Positions 24,982 through 34,212 are shown, numbered from the stretch's first letter. The stretch is DNA of 64,000 nucleotides from Flavimobilis rhizosphaerae (GCF_014852685.1 NZ_JACZDF010000002.1:248001-312000), one strand, 5' to 3'. Translations and numbers: made by a program. The notes: generated by a model from the sequence alone, not told the origin.

Positions 24982-25413
24982 ATGCCTCCCAAGAAGAAGG
25001 TCTCTGGCCTCATCAAGCTCCAGATCAACGCCGGTGCGGCCAACCCCGCTCCGCCGATCGGCCCCGCGCTCGGTCAGCACGGCGTCAACATCATGGAGTT
25101 CTGCAAGGCGTACAACGCGGCGACCGAGTCGCAGCGCGGCAACGTCATCCCCGTCGAGATCACCGTCTACGAGGACCGTTCGTTCACGTTCATCCTCAAG
25201 ACGCCGCCGGCGGCCCAGCTCATCAAGAAGGCTGCGGGCATCGACAAGGGCTCCGCGACCCCGCACACCGTGAAGGTCGCGAAGATCACGGCCGACCAGG
25301 TGCGTGAGATTGCCCAGACGAAGCTCGAGGACCTCAACGCGAACGACCTCGAGGCCGCGTCGAAGATCATCGCGGGCACGGCTCGTTCGATGGGCATCAC
25401 CGTCGAGGGCTGA
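24982..25413 (+). CDS. rplK: 50S ribosomal protein L11
   Basis: The 143-residue protein has the L11 motifs [32 protein letters not shown] and the C-terminal rRNA-binding domain ending [13 protein letters not shown]. It forms the GTPase-associated stalk base. The ATG follows GGAAGGAAGG. rplK and rplA are co-transcribed. Confidence 0.97.
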
Positions 25414-25514
25414 CGCCCACCACGCCGCCCGGCACCGCCGGGTGGCGTACCCCACCCCCAGTGGCAGGGTCCGCGCGGACCCGTACCACGACTGCTCATA
25501 TCAAGGAGAAGCAG

Positions 25515-26234
25515 ATGGCAACGCGCAGCAAGGCCTACCGTTCCGCCGCGGAGAAGATCGACCGCGAGCGTCTCTACACCCCGCTCGAGGCTGTTCGCCT
25601 CGCCAAGGACACGGTGGCCACGAAGTTCGACTCGACCGTCGAGGTCGCCTTCCGCCTCGGTGTCGACCCGCGCAAGGCGGACCAGATGGTCCGTGGCACG
25701 GTCAACCTCCCCCACGGCACGGGCAAGACCGCCCGCGTCATCGTCTTCGCCAACGGCGAGAAGGCCGAGCAGGCACGCGCCGCCGGCGCTGACGAGGTCG
25801 GTGGCGACGAGCTCATCGAGAAGGTTGCGGCTGGCTGGACCGACTTCGACTCGGCCGTCGCGACCCCGGACCTCATGGGCAAGGTCGGTCGTCTCGGTAA
25901 GGTGCTCGGCCCCCGTGGCCTCATGCCGAACCCGAAGACGGGCACGGTGACCATGGACGTCGCCAAGGCCGTCTCCGACATTAAGGGCGGCAAGATCGAG
26001 TTCCGCGTCGACAAGCACGCGAACCTCCACTTCATCATCGGCAAGGCGTCGTTCACGGTCGAGCAGCTCGTGGAGAACTACGCCGCGGCGATCGACGAGG
26101 TCCTCCGTCTCAAGCCGTCCTCGTCGAAGGGCCGCTACATCACGAAGGCGACGCTCGCGACGACGAACGGCCCGGGCATCCCGCTCGACCAGACGCGCAC
26201 GACGAAGCTCCTCGAGGAGACCGAGGAGGCCTGA
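25515..26234 (+). CDS. rplA: 50S ribosomal protein L1
   Basis: The 239-residue protein has L1 features: [29 protein letters not shown], and [11 protein letters not shown] with the following [12 protein letters not shown]1 forms the mobile L1 stalk and often represses its own operon. The ATG follows AAGGAGAAG. A strong terminator after the gene ends the secE-nusG-rplKA transcription block. Confidence 0.97.
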   Translation: MATRSKAYRSAAEKIDRERLYTPLEAVRLAKDTVATKFDSTVEVAFRLGVDPRKADQMVRGTVNLPHGTGKTARVIVFANGEKAEQARAAGADEVGGDELIEKVAAGWTDFDSAVATPDLMGKVGRLGKVLGPRGLMPNPKTGTVTMDVAKAVSDIKGGKIEFRVDKHANLHFIIGKASFTVEQLVENYAAAIDEVLRLKPSSSKGRYITKATLATTNGPGIPLDQTRTTKLLEETEEA

Positions 26235-26251
26235 GCCTCCACGTCCATCAC

Positions 26252-26285
26252 CGAAGGCCGGTACCCCACGGGGTGCCGGCCTTCG
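26252..26285 (+). terminator. Terminator after rplA
   Basis: A 16-bp stem with one G-T pair (CGAAGGCCGGTACCCC with GGGGTGCCGGCCTTCG) closes the rplKA block. Confidence 0.75.
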
Positions 26286-26436
26286 GCGTTCGTGAGCACG
26301 GTCGTCGTGACGAGAGCGGCCCGCATGGGCAAGGATGTGGCGCAGGTCACGCAGACTCGTGTCCGTGTCGATGTATCAGGAAGCCGCCACCCCGCTCCTT
26401 GGAGTCGTAGGGGGCGGACGAGCCGGGAGGTGCCGG

Positions 26437-27072
26437 GTGGAGACCGTCGTGCAGGAGCGACCGCGGTCGGGGGACGGGCGCGGAGGTGACCTCGCTGAGC
26501 GGGGTGCCGAGGCGCTGTGGTCGCTGCGCGAAGGGAACACCGGCGCTCTCGGCGCGTTCGTCACCGACGTCACGCCGCTGCTCTGGCACACCGCGAGGTC
26601 CCAGGGTGTCGATGCGTCGGACGCTCAGGACGTCGTCCAGGGGGTGTGGGTGCGGTTCGTCGCCCATGCCGACCGGATCGAGGACCCGCGAGCGGTTCTC
26701 CAGTGGTTGCTCGTCTCGACGAGGCGGGCGGCCTGGAGCGCCGTGAGAAGCTCTCGACGCACGGCGCCGCAGGCTGACGTGGGTGGCGAGGAACCCGGGT
26801 CTGCAGGGGCGTCCCGGGCTCCCGCCGCGACCGACGACCCTGAGCACGTCGTGCTGAGGGACGAGCGTGACCGGCTGCTGTGGGATGCGGTCGAGCGGCT
26901 CGACGAGCGGTGCCGCACCTTGCTGCGACTCGTGGCTCTCGTCGACCGTCCGGACTATTCCGCGGTGTCGGCCGCGCTGGGCATGCCTGTCGGCAGCATC
27001 GGCCCCACCAGGGGCCGGTGCCTCGCAAAGCTCCGCACGGAGCTCGAGTCTCATGGGGGGTGGGCGCGATGA
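26437..27072 (+). CDS. Sigma-70-family (ECF-like) sigma factor
   Basis: The 211-residue protein has a sigma region 2 (residues about 30-95: ALGAFVTDVTPLLWHTARSQ, ASDAQDVVQGVWVRFV, then a tryptophan-containing helix) and a region 4 helix-turn-helix (LDERCRTLLRLVALVDRP, YSAVSAALGMPVGSIGPTRG). Region 3 is lacking, as in ECF factors. The GTG at 26437 follows GGGAGG at good spacing. It overlaps the next gene by four bases (ATGA). Sigma factors of this type occur beside CHAT-protease genes in actinobacteria, so I infer that it controls this operon or the response it triggers. Confidence 0.85.
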   Translation: METVVQERPRSGDGRGGDLAERGAEALWSLREGNTGALGAFVTDVTPLLWHTARSQGVDASDAQDVVQGVWVRFVAHADRIEDPRAVLQWLLVSTRRAAWSAVRSSRRTAPQADVGGEEPGSAGASRAPAATDDPEHVVLRDERDRLLWDAVERLDERCRTLLRLVALVDRPDYSAVSAALGMPVGSIGPTRGRCLAKLRTELESHGGWAR

Positions 27073-27566
27073 GCGTCGAGGATCAGCGCGACGGCCAGAA
27101 CCGCCCCATCGACGAGGTCGACGTCGGCATGCTCGCGGCACTGGGTCGGCTCGTGGACGGGGCCGATCCGGTGCCGCGCGACCTCGTCGAGCGTTGCACG
27201 CTCGCGATGTCGCTCGCCATGATGGACGCGGAGCTCATGGCGATCACCTCGGAGGGGACGCTCGTCGGTGCGGTGCGCTCGGGCGCAGCGGCATCCGCGT
27301 CGACGGTGACGTTCACGAGCGCGACGGTCTCGGTGATGATCGACATCTCCGAGGTCGGCGGGCGCGTGCGCCTCGACGGCTGGATCGCGCCGGCGGCGGA
27401 CTTCCGCGTCGAGTTGCGTCGTGCTGACGGTGATGTGCAGTCGACGGGCTGCGACTCGAACGGCCGCTTCGTGATCGACGCGGTGCCGCACGGGCTCGTG
27501 GGCCTGGTCCTGCTCGGCCCGGACGGTGGCGCGCCGCGCCTGACGACCCCTGTGCTCGAGCTCTGA
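27069..27566 (+). CDS. Putative sigma-associated regulator with beta-sandwich domain
   Basis: The 165-residue protein has no signal peptide or TM helix. The N-terminal about 60 residues form an acidic helical region with the pattern VDPVPRDLVERCTLAMSLAM, then MDAELMAI, which I associate with small proteins encoded next to sigma factors and CHAT proteases in actinobacteria. The C-terminal about 80 residues read as a carboxypeptidase-regulatory-like or Ig-like beta sandwich (VRLDGWIAPAADFRVELRR, DSNGRFVIDAVPHG). It is translationally coupled to the sigma gene, the usual arrangement for an anti-sigma factor, but it lacks the classic zinc anti-sigma HxxxCxxC motif. The anti-sigma role is inference. 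Confidence 0.6.
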   Translation: MSVEDQRDGQNRPIDEVDVGMLAALGRLVDGADPVPRDLVERCTLAMSLAMMDAELMAITSEGTLVGAVRSGAAASASTVTFTSATVSVMIDISEVGGRVRLDGWIAPAADFRVELRRADGDVQSTGCDSNGRFVIDAVPHGLVGLVLLGPDGGAPRLTTPVLEL

Positions 27567-27596
27567 GTCTTTGAGACTCTGAGTCCCTGAAGTTCT

Positions 27597-27630
27597 GCGG
27601 TCGTGGGCGCGGCGTCGCGCCCACGACCGC
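27597..27630 (+). terminator. Intra-operon hairpin (terminator or attenuator)
   Basis: A perfect 15-bp stem (GCGGTCGTGGGCGCG, loop GCGT, CGCGCCCACGACCGC) stands 30 bases after the regulator gene and 21 bases before the subtilase. No T-run follows. It could cap the two-gene sigma transcript, or reduce read-through to the protease genes. Confidence 0.6.
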
Positions 27631-27651
27631 CCTGTGACGTGAGGACCTCTC

Positions 27652-29571
27652 ATGGTGTCGGACCAGCCTCGTGAACCTCGTGACCTGCCGGCGGCGGTGC
27701 CGGACCCGCTCGTGTGGCGGACCCGCCTGCTTGATCCTGCGGGCGCGGAGCGGGGGAACGGCACCCCGGCGCGGGCGCTGCGCCCGACGTGGTACGCGCA
27801 GGACCGGGTGCTCGTCACGGTGCATGGTGGAGGGGGAGTCGAGCCGTCGGACGGCGGCGGGGGCACCGTGCAGCGCCGCGCCCGGGTGGCGGCTGCGCGC
27901 GCGGAACTGCCCGGGCTCGATGTGTTGCGTGAGGTCGCGGCAGGTCTCGGGTACGAGGTCGTCGTCGAGGGTGGGGCCGCAGCAGCCGCAGGCTCGCCTG
28001 CCGCGGGCGAGGCAAGCGCGGCCCGCGGCGCGCAACCGGCCGGACCGACCGCGGCGGCAACTCGGTCGATGCCCGCCCCGGAGGGTGGGGCCGCGGTCCG
28101 TGAGGTGCGCGACCTCGTCGCGCGCGAGCTCGGTAGGACGTACGCCGTGACGCTCGTGCCCGGCGCGGACGTCGTCGAGCCGCCGGACGCGTGGACGGTC
28201 GTCGAACGCGCGCGGCACGCAGGAGAGGGGGGCGCGGCGTACAGCCTCGACCACGTCGTCTCGGCGAACCCGGTCCAGTCGCATCCGTTCTCGCAGCCGC
28301 GGCCGTTCGCGCAGCCGCACCCGTTCACGCAGTCCCACCCGTTCACCCAGTCCCATCCCTTCACGCAGTCGCACCCCTTCACGCAGTCCCATCCCTTCAC
28401 GCAGTCGCACCCGTTCTCGCAGTCGCACCCGGATGCAGGCCTTGCGGAGTACGCATTCCCCGGTGGCGGTGGCAGGCAGCCGGTCGCCTGGACAGGTCCA
28501 GCCCCGGTCCGCGCCGAGGGCCCGGGCGCCGACATCTTCCACGACGCGAGCGGGGCTCGTCGTCCCGTCGTCGCGGTGCTCGACTCGGGTGCTGGCGAGC
28601 ATCCGTGGCTCGGCGAGGACACCGTCGTCCGCGACCCGCACGTCCTCGGGCAGCCGATCTCCTGCGTCCCTGCCCCGTCGATCCCGGTCGAGGACCCTGA
28701 GATCGGCGGGCTCTCGGCCCCGCTCACGGGGCCGCTCGACCCGGTCGCGGGGCACGGCACGTTCATCGCGGGGCTCGTGCGTGCCGGGGCTCCTGACGCG
28801 GTCGTCCTCGCGGTGCGTGTCTACGGCGGCAATGGCGTCATCGCAGAGTCCGCGCTCGTGGGGTCGCTCGAGCGGCTGCTCACCTACCACCTGCTCGGGC
28901 TGTGGAGCGTTCCGGGGTACGCGCCCGTCGACGTGCTCGTCCTCTCGCTCGGCTACTACCACGAGGAGCCGGGGGACGAAGCGTTCGACGAACCGTTCGG
29001 TCGCGTGCTGCGGGCGCTCCGGCGCTTCGGCGTCGTCGTCGTGGCGTCGGCTGGGAACGACGGCGTGCCGACGGAGTGCTTCCCGGCGGCGTTCGCGCCG
29101 CGTGTCGATCGTCGAACGGTGCCGCCGGAGCCGGCAGACCCGTCGGAGCTGCGGGCTGACGAGGTTCCGCAGCTCACCGTCGGCGCTCTCAACCCTGACG
29201 GGACGACGGCATTCTTCAGCAACGACGGGCCCTGGGTGACGGCGATGAGGCCGGGTGCTGCGCTCGTCTCGACCATGCCGGTGACGCTCGACGGCACCTT
29301 CCAGGCCACGCGTGAGGCACCCGGCTACGCGGATGCGGTCCGGCGCTCGACCCTCGACCCGGACGCGTTCACCGCAGGCTTCGGGGTGTGGTCCGGAACG
29401 TCGTTCGCCGCACCTGTCCTCGCGGCTGAGATCGCGCGTGCGATGTCGGGCGCTCCGCGGTCGCGAGGCACGGGGACCCGCGACGCCCGGCAGCGTCGCC
29501 GCGCGTGGCGGGCTGTCACCGACGTCGTGGGCCTCGCCCCCGCGGCGGGGCGCGGGCGGTCCGGGGACTGA
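27652..29571 (+). CDS. Intracellular S8 subtilase with hexapeptide repeats
   Basis: The 639-residue protein lacks a signal peptide. Residues 1-208 are a family-specific N-terminal region. Residues 209-260 consist of eight and a half QSHPFT-type hexapeptides. The subtilisin domain follows, with Asp311 (VAVLDSG), His368 (GHGTFIAGL), oxyanion Asn469 (ASAGND) and Ser584 (GTSFAAP), so the peptidase should be active. The His-rich repeat could be a flexible hinge, a metal-binding segment or a protease-sensitive linker. The ATG follows GAGGACC. The gene lies between the sigma/regulator pair and a CHAT protease; together they suggest a two-protease cascade inside the cell. Confidence 0.85.
   Translation: MVSDQPREPRDLPAAVPDPLVWRTRLLDPAGAERGNGTPARALRPTWYAQDRVLVTVHGGGGVEPSDGGGGTVQRRARVAAARAELPGLDVLREVAAGLGYEVVVEGGAAAAAGSPAAGEASAARGAQPAGPTAAATRSMPAPEGGAAVREVRDLVARELGRTYAVTLVPGADVVEPPDAWTVVERARHAGEGGAAYSLDHVVSANPVQSHPFSQPRPFAQPHPFTQSHPFTQSHPFTQSHPFTQSHPFTQSHPFSQSHPDAGLAEYAFPGGGGRQPVAWTGPAPVRAEGPGADIFHDASGARRPVVAVLDSGAGEHPWLGEDTVVRDPHVLGQPISCVPAPSIPVEDPEIGGLSAPLTGPLDPVAGHGTFIAGLVRAGAPDAVVLAVRVYGGNGVIAESALVGSLERLLTYHLLGLWSVPGYAPVDVLVLSLGYYHEEPGDEAFDEPFGRVLRALRRFGVVVVASAGNDGVPTECFPAAFAPRVDRRTVPPEPADPSELRADEVPQLTVGALNPDGTTAFFSNDGPWVTAMRPGAALVSTMPVTLDGTFQATREAPGYADAVRRSTLDPDAFTAGFGVWSGTSFAAPVLAAEIARAMSGAPRSRGTGTRDARQRRRAWRAVTDVVGLAPAAGRGRSGD
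28276..28431 (+). repeat. 18-bp coding repeats (QSHPFT) in the subtilase
   Basis: Eight 18-bp units plus a 12-base partial unit encode Q-x-x-P-F-[STA]. Middle units differ only at third positions (TCC/TCG, CAC/CAT), so the protein repeat is under constraint while the DNA drifts. All units keep the frame. Confidence 0.9.
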
Positions 29572-29702
29572 CGCGCCGTGCCGACGGTCGGGCCGACGCG
29601 CAGGACCGGCGCGCAGGGGCACGGCGGCCGGGGACGGACGCGCTGCGACTACGCTGGACGTGGCCTGTGCGTACCGGCCGTCCACGGTGCTGAGGAGATC
29701 TG

Positions 29703-32294
29703 GTGCAGCCCAGTGAGGAACGCGTCGCCGCAGCTGAGGCGCTGCACGCACGCGCGAACGACTGCTCGGACCGCGGCCGGCCGGAGGAAGCCCGCGCGTT
29801 GCTGAGCGAGGCGCTCCTCCTGTTCGGCGAGCCGGAGGACCCGGGAGACGTTCCGGACCAGGACGTGGCACGTGCGCCCGGCGCGGCACGGGTCACCGCG
29901 CGCATCCTCATCTCGTTGGCGGCGCAGGGTGATGAGCTCGCCCCTGACGAGTCGCTGAGCGAGCGACGGCTCGCGCGGGCGCTCGCACTCGCGATGTCGT
30001 CGGGCAGCCACGACGTCGCCCTCACCGTTCACGGGCAGCGCGGCCTGCGAGCGTTGCGTGCGGGCGACGCCGAGCGCGCGCTCGTCCACCTGGACGCGGG
30101 CGTCGCGCTCCTCGAACATGCGACGCCGCGGGACGCGGGCATCCTGCTCCTCAACCGGGGCACGCTCCATCTTGACCGGGGTGCCCTCGACGCCGCGGTC
30201 GACGACCTCGCACAGTGCGCGCAAGGTGCGGAAGCGGTCGGTGACGCGATGCTCGTCTTCAAGGCCCGTCACAATCTCGGCTACGCGGAGTTCCTCGCGG
30301 GTCGGCTCCCCGAGGCGCTCGACGCGATGCAGAACGCCGCGGAGCACCTGCTGCCCGTGCTCGGCGAGGACCTCTCGACGATGCCGATCGCGCTGCTCGA
30401 CCGCGCGCAGGTGCTCTTCGAGGTCGGTCTCCTCACGGAGGCGGACGCGCTTCTCGAGCAGGCGGCCCAGAGCTTCGAGGGGCGTGGGCTCACGCAGGAC
30501 CTCGGTGAGGTCGAGGTCCTCCGGGCCCGGTGCGCCCGGCTCCTCGGGCGGCTCGCGGACGCGCGGGCCCTCGCGCGCGCCGCGCGCGAGCGGTTCGGTG
30601 AGCGCGGCAGCGCCACGTGGGTCGAGCGTGCACGGCTCGTCGAGCTGCGGGCCCGGCTCGACCTTGCGGCGGACGACGACGAGGGCCGGGCCGAGCTCCG
30701 TGCGGTGCGGGACGCTGCGCTCGAGCTCGCGGGGCCGGCGGACGGCCGTCAGCAGGCGCGTGTCGCGGCGCTCGTCGTCGGTGCGGAGGCGCACGCGCGG
30801 CTCGGCGAGGATGCGCAGGCCCGTGATCTCGTCGCGCGTGCGGCGCGTAGCCGGTGGGGCGGTGCGATCGACGTCCGGACGAGCATCGCGGTCGTGCGGG
30901 CGCGGTGCGCGTTCGCGGCGGGCGACCTCGCGGCAGGGGTCCGCGCGGTCGTCGCCGGGCAGCGGGCTCTTGCCGAGCATCGTGCGCGCTTCGGGTCGGT
31001 CGAGGCCCTCGTCGCGTCGGGGGTCTTCGGGGAACGGCTCGCGGAGCTCGACATCGCGGCGGCGGCGAGCACGGGCGACGCGCATCGCGTGCTCGACGCG
31101 GCGGAACGTGCGCGAACGCTTCTCGCGGGCCTCACCTCGGTGCGCCTGGCGCCTGGTGCGGAGCGTCTCGCCGTCGAGCTGCGGCGCGCGAGCGAGGAGC
31201 TGAGGCTCGCCGAACCGGTCGCGGACCATGCGCAGGTGAGCCGCTTGCACGCGCGGACGATCGAGCTGCGCGAGCAGCTGCGGGCGGAAGGGTGGCGGAC
31301 GACGGGAGCGGGCGAGATTCCGGCCGCGACGCGGGCTGCCGACGTCGTCCGTGCGCTGCAGCACGGGGCGGAGTCGCTCGTCGAGATCGTCGTCGTCGAC
31401 GACACACTTCTCGCGACGGTCGTCGACGAGGCGGGAGCGCGACTTGTGACGCTCGCCGAGGCTGCGCCGGTCATCGAGGCGTCGCACCGACTGCGTGCGG
31501 ACCTGCGGGTGCTGGCGCGCCCGGGCCTGCCGACCGCGATGCGCACCGTCGTCGAGGCGTCGGTCGCCCGCCAGGCCCGGAGGATCGACGAGCTGCTCGT
31601 CATGCCGCTTGACGTGCCCGGGCCGCTCCACGTCGTCGGACCCGCCTGGTGCGTGACGGTTCCGTGGGCGGTGCTGCCGTCCAGACGCGGCGTGCCGACG
31701 AGCGCGGGGCCCCGCGTTGATCTCACCGGGCCTGGGCCCGGTAGGCCGTGGGGCGACGGGGTCGTCGTCGTCGCGGGGCCCGACCTCGTCGACGGCGAGC
31801 GGGAGGCGGCCGAGGTCGCGGAGCGCTGGCCGGGCGCCGAACTGCTCGTCGGGCGGGACGCGACGTGCGGGGCGGTGACGGAGGCGCTGCGGTCCGCGGA
31901 CATCGTCCATCTTGCCGCGCACGGCGTGCACGTCGCGGACAACCCGCTGTTCTCGAGCGTGCGGCTCGTCGACGGCCCGCTGCTCGCCCACGAGATCGCG
32001 TCGGCGCCGGTGACCGCGCGCACCGTCGTGCTCGCTGCGTGCGAGGTCGGCGCTGCGACGGAACGAGCCGGTGGTCTGCCTCTCGGGCTCGCGAGCGTCC
32101 TCCTGGGGCTCGGGGCTCGTCATGTCGTCGCGTCCGTCGCGCTCGTCGGTGACGGCGAGGCCAGGTCGACGATGACGCGGCTGCACGAGGAGCTCGTAGC
32201 CCCGGGGGCGGGGGTCGTGCCGGCGCTCGCGCGGGCCACAGCGGCGTCGCAGCTCTCGCCGTTCGTCGCGCTGACGACATCGATCGGGAACTGA
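29703..32294 (+). CDS. TPR-CHAT caspase-like protease
   Basis: The 863-residue protein starts with GTG behind GAGGAG. Residues 1-430 are TPR-like helical repeats (HARANDCSDRGRPEEARALL, ILLLNRGTLHLDRGALDAAV, ARHNLGYAEFLAGRLPEALD). The C-terminal about 300 residues form a CHAT domain: strand VHLAAHGVH with catalytic His740 and VVLAACEVG with catalytic Cys780, followed by LPLGLASVLLGLGARHVVAS. CHAT proteases are caspase relatives; TPR-CHAT proteins are effectors in several conflict systems, including the type III-E CRISPR-associated Csx29. No CRISPR array is present. As the last gene after the subtilase it is the likely trigger protease, with TPRs as sensor. Confidence 0.88.
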   Translation: MQPSEERVAAAEALHARANDCSDRGRPEEARALLSEALLLFGEPEDPGDVPDQDVARAPGAARVTARILISLAAQGDELAPDESLSERRLARALALAMSSGSHDVALTVHGQRGLRALRAGDAERALVHLDAGVALLEHATPRDAGILLLNRGTLHLDRGALDAAVDDLAQCAQGAEAVGDAMLVFKARHNLGYAEFLAGRLPEALDAMQNAAEHLLPVLGEDLSTMPIALLDRAQVLFEVGLLTEADALLEQAAQSFEGRGLTQDLGEVEVLRARCARLLGRLADARALARAARERFGERGSATWVERARLVELRARLDLAADDDEGRAELRAVRDAALELAGPADGRQQARVAALVVGAEAHARLGEDAQARDLVARAARSRWGGAIDVRTSIAVVRARCAFAAGDLAAGVRAVVAGQRALAEHRARFGSVEALVASGVFGERLAELDIAAAASTGDAHRVLDAAERARTLLAGLTSVRLAPGAERLAVELRRASEELRLAEPVADHAQVSRLHARTIELREQLRAEGWRTTGAGEIPAATRAADVVRALQHGAESLVEIVVVDDTLLATVVDEAGARLVTLAEAAPVIEASHRLRADLRVLARPGLPTAMRTVVEASVARQARRIDELLVMPLDVPGPLHVVGPAWCVTVPWAVLPSRRGVPTSAGPRVDLTGPGPGRPWGDGVVVVAGPDLVDGEREAAEVAERWPGAELLVGRDATCGAVTEALRSADIVHLAAHGVHVADNPLFSSVRLVDGPLLAHEIASAPVTARTVVLAACEVGAATERAGGLPLGLASVLLGLGARHVVASVALVGDGEARSTMTRLHEELVAPGAGVVPALARATAASQLSPFVALTTSIGN

Positions 32295-32398
32295 TCCGGA
32301 GAGCCGGTCGGAACGCCTCCGCCGACGAGGTGGCGAGAGGACCGACGGGATCGTGGGGCACGCAGCGGTGACGGTACGCCCGCGGGAGGGGTGACGTG

Positions 32399-32438
32399 AG
32401 GCCGTGCGGCGCCGCCCGGAGGCGGGACCGCACGGCCT
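32399..32438. terminator. Terminator between CHAT and chitinase genes
   Basis: An 11-bp perfect stem (AGGCCGTGCGG/CCGCACGGCCT) continues into an inner CCGCC/GGCGG stem with a CGGA loop. It lies between convergent genes and can serve both. Confidence 0.75.
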
Positions 32439-32453
32439 CCCGGGGGTGGTGCG

Positions 32454-33962
32454 TCAGGCGCAGGGGAGGCCTGCGGTCCACGGGCCCCACTGTGACGCGC
32501 CCGGCTTGTCGCCGAGCGTCCACCAGCGTGCGGTCCACACGACCCCGTCGACGAGCGCGGTGGCGCCGCCGACATAGACCGTCGACGCGTTCCACGGCGC
32601 GGGGCAGGTGTCGGTGGTCGGCGGCTCGGTGGGCGGCGGCGTCGAGTCGCACGGCCCCACGGCGCGCCACGGTCCGTTGATCGTCGTGGCCGACGGCTCC
32701 TGGCCCTGGGTCCACCAGCGGGCCTGGTAGGTCGTGCCACGGTGGCTGACGTACTGACCAGCCGTGTAGATCGTCGATGTGCGCCATCCGACGAGGTCAC
32801 CGCACCCGGATGGCGGCTCCTCCGTCGGAGGGATCGTCGTGGGCGGCTCGGTCGTGGGCGGCTCGGTTGTCGGCGGCTCCGTCGTGGGAGGCGCCGTCGT
32901 TGGGGGCTCGGTCGTCGGCGGTGTCGTGGGTGTGCCGCCGGTGTTGAGGCGGGTGCCGAACGTGGTGGCGAGGGCGTAGTTGGTCGTGGCGTCCCAGTTG
33001 ATCGACCAGGTCATGACGCCACCGATGGGGCCGTACTTCTTGGTAGGGACGAAGGTGCCGCAGCTGGTGCCCTTCTCGAGGCAGTCGACGGCGGCGACGA
33101 CGTTGGGCAGGGGCTGGTAGCCGCCGCCGGCGGCCTTCTGGACGGCGGGGACGCCGATGCCGACCTGGTCGGGGCGCAGGCCCATCTCGAGCAGGATGCA
33201 GGACAGGGAGGTGAGGAAGTCGACCGATCCCTGGGAGTAAACCTTCTGGTCGCAGCCCATCATGGCGCCGGAGTTGTAGTACTGGACGTTGATGATGGTG
33301 AGGATGTCGGCGATGTTCTTGGTGAGCTTGTAGTAGCCCATCGAGGTGGCCTGGTAGTCGATGGTCTGGGGTGCCATGCCGATGATGAGGCTGGGGCCGG
33401 CCAGGGTGCGCAGCTCGCGCATGGCGCGGGTGAGGTTGTCGGCGTCGATGCCGTGCTCGAGGTCGATGTCGATGCCGTCGAAGCCGTACTCCTGCATGAG
33501 GGCGTAGGTGGAGGTGGCGAGGTTGGTGGCGGCGGTGGGGGAGTTGACGATGACGTTCCCCTTCTCTCCGCCGATGGAGAGGATGACCTTGCGGCCCTGC
33601 GCGCGGATGGCGTCGATGTCGGCCTTGAACTCGGCGACGGTGTAGCCCTTGAGCTCAGTGGTGGCGAGGTTGAAGGTGATGGCGCCGGTCTTGGTGGGGT
33701 CGGCGTCGGCGAAGGCGACGGCGACGAGGTTGTAGGCGGCGGGGATCTCTCTGAGCCGGAGGGTGGTGGAGCCATTGTCGAAGTTGTGCCAGTAGCCCGT
33801 GAGCCACTGGTGGGGCGTCGCGGCGGCCACCGCGACGGGTGCCTGGACGGGAGGGGCGGCGGTGGCGGAGCTCGCGCCGACCGCGCCCGCGGTGATGCCT
33901 GCGAGCCCGAGGGCCAGCGTCGCACCGAGCGCCGCGAGGCGGCGCTGAGTCGTGATGCGCAT
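32454..33962 (-). CDS. Secreted GH18 chitinase with two CBM5/12 domains
   Basis: The 502-residue protein has a signal peptide (LAALGATLALGLAGITAGAV) cleaved near residue 36. The GH18 barrel has the catalytic motif DGIDIDLE, with Glu169 as proton donor, and other family segments (KVILSIGGEKG, IINVQYYNSG, GVMTWSINWD). A Thr/Pro linker (TTEPPTTAPPTTEPP) leads to two chitin-binding CBM5/12 modules (each with AxxWWTxG, for example YQARWWTQG and WTARWWTLG). It cleaves chitin outside the cell into oligosaccharides. The architecture is standard for cellulolytic/chitinolytic Micrococcales. A weak -10 (TAGCGT, complement of 34002-34007) lies upstream. Confidence 0.93.
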   Translation of the reverse strand: MRITTQRRLAALGATLALGLAGITAGAVGASSATAAPPVQAPVAVAAATPHQWLTGYWHNFDNGSTTLRLREIPAAYNLVAVAFADADPTKTGAITFNLATTELKGYTVAEFKADIDAIRAQGRKVILSIGGEKGNVIVNSPTAATNLATSTYALMQEYGFDGIDIDLEHGIDADNLTRAMRELRTLAGPSLIIGMAPQTIDYQATSMGYYKLTKNIADILTIINVQYYNSGAMMGCDQKVYSQGSVDFLTSLSCILLEMGLRPDQVGIGVPAVQKAAGGGYQPLPNVVAAVDCLEKGTSCGTFVPTKKYGPIGGVMTWSINWDATTNYALATTFGTRLNTGGTPTTPPTTEPPTTAPPTTEPPTTEPPTTEPPTTIPPTEEPPSGCGDLVGWRTSTIYTAGQYVSHRGTTYQARWWTQGQEPSATTINGPWRAVGPCDSTPPPTEPPTTDTCPAPWNASTVYVGGATALVDGVVWTARWWTLGDKPGASQWGPWTAGLPCA

Positions 33963-34212
33963 GGGGATCCACTTCGTCGTGGGGAGTGGGGGACGCTCGT
34001 GACGCTAGGCCGTCCCGCTGCCACCGGCCAGCGCTGGAGATGAGGGAGAACACGTCACTTGGGCGTCGCGCGTGAGGGAACTCCCTACAGGCTGCGCCGG
34101 GGACGGGCGAGCGACACGATCCGGTGCGGCCCCACGCGCCGCTCGGGCGAGGCGCTCGAGCAGGTGCGGGTCCGCGACCTCGGTGCGCCACGTGTGACGT
34201 GCGTCGCCGGAC

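Noticed and set aside
28276-28431. Regular 18-bp repeats as a possible CRISPR array
   Set aside because: The units are contiguous without spacers, keep one reading frame and encode QSHPFT. They are protein repeats.
29703-32294. TPR-CHAT gene as part of a CRISPR type III-E (Craspase) system
   Set aside because: There is no CRISPR array, no Cas7-11-like protein and no other cas gene in the window.
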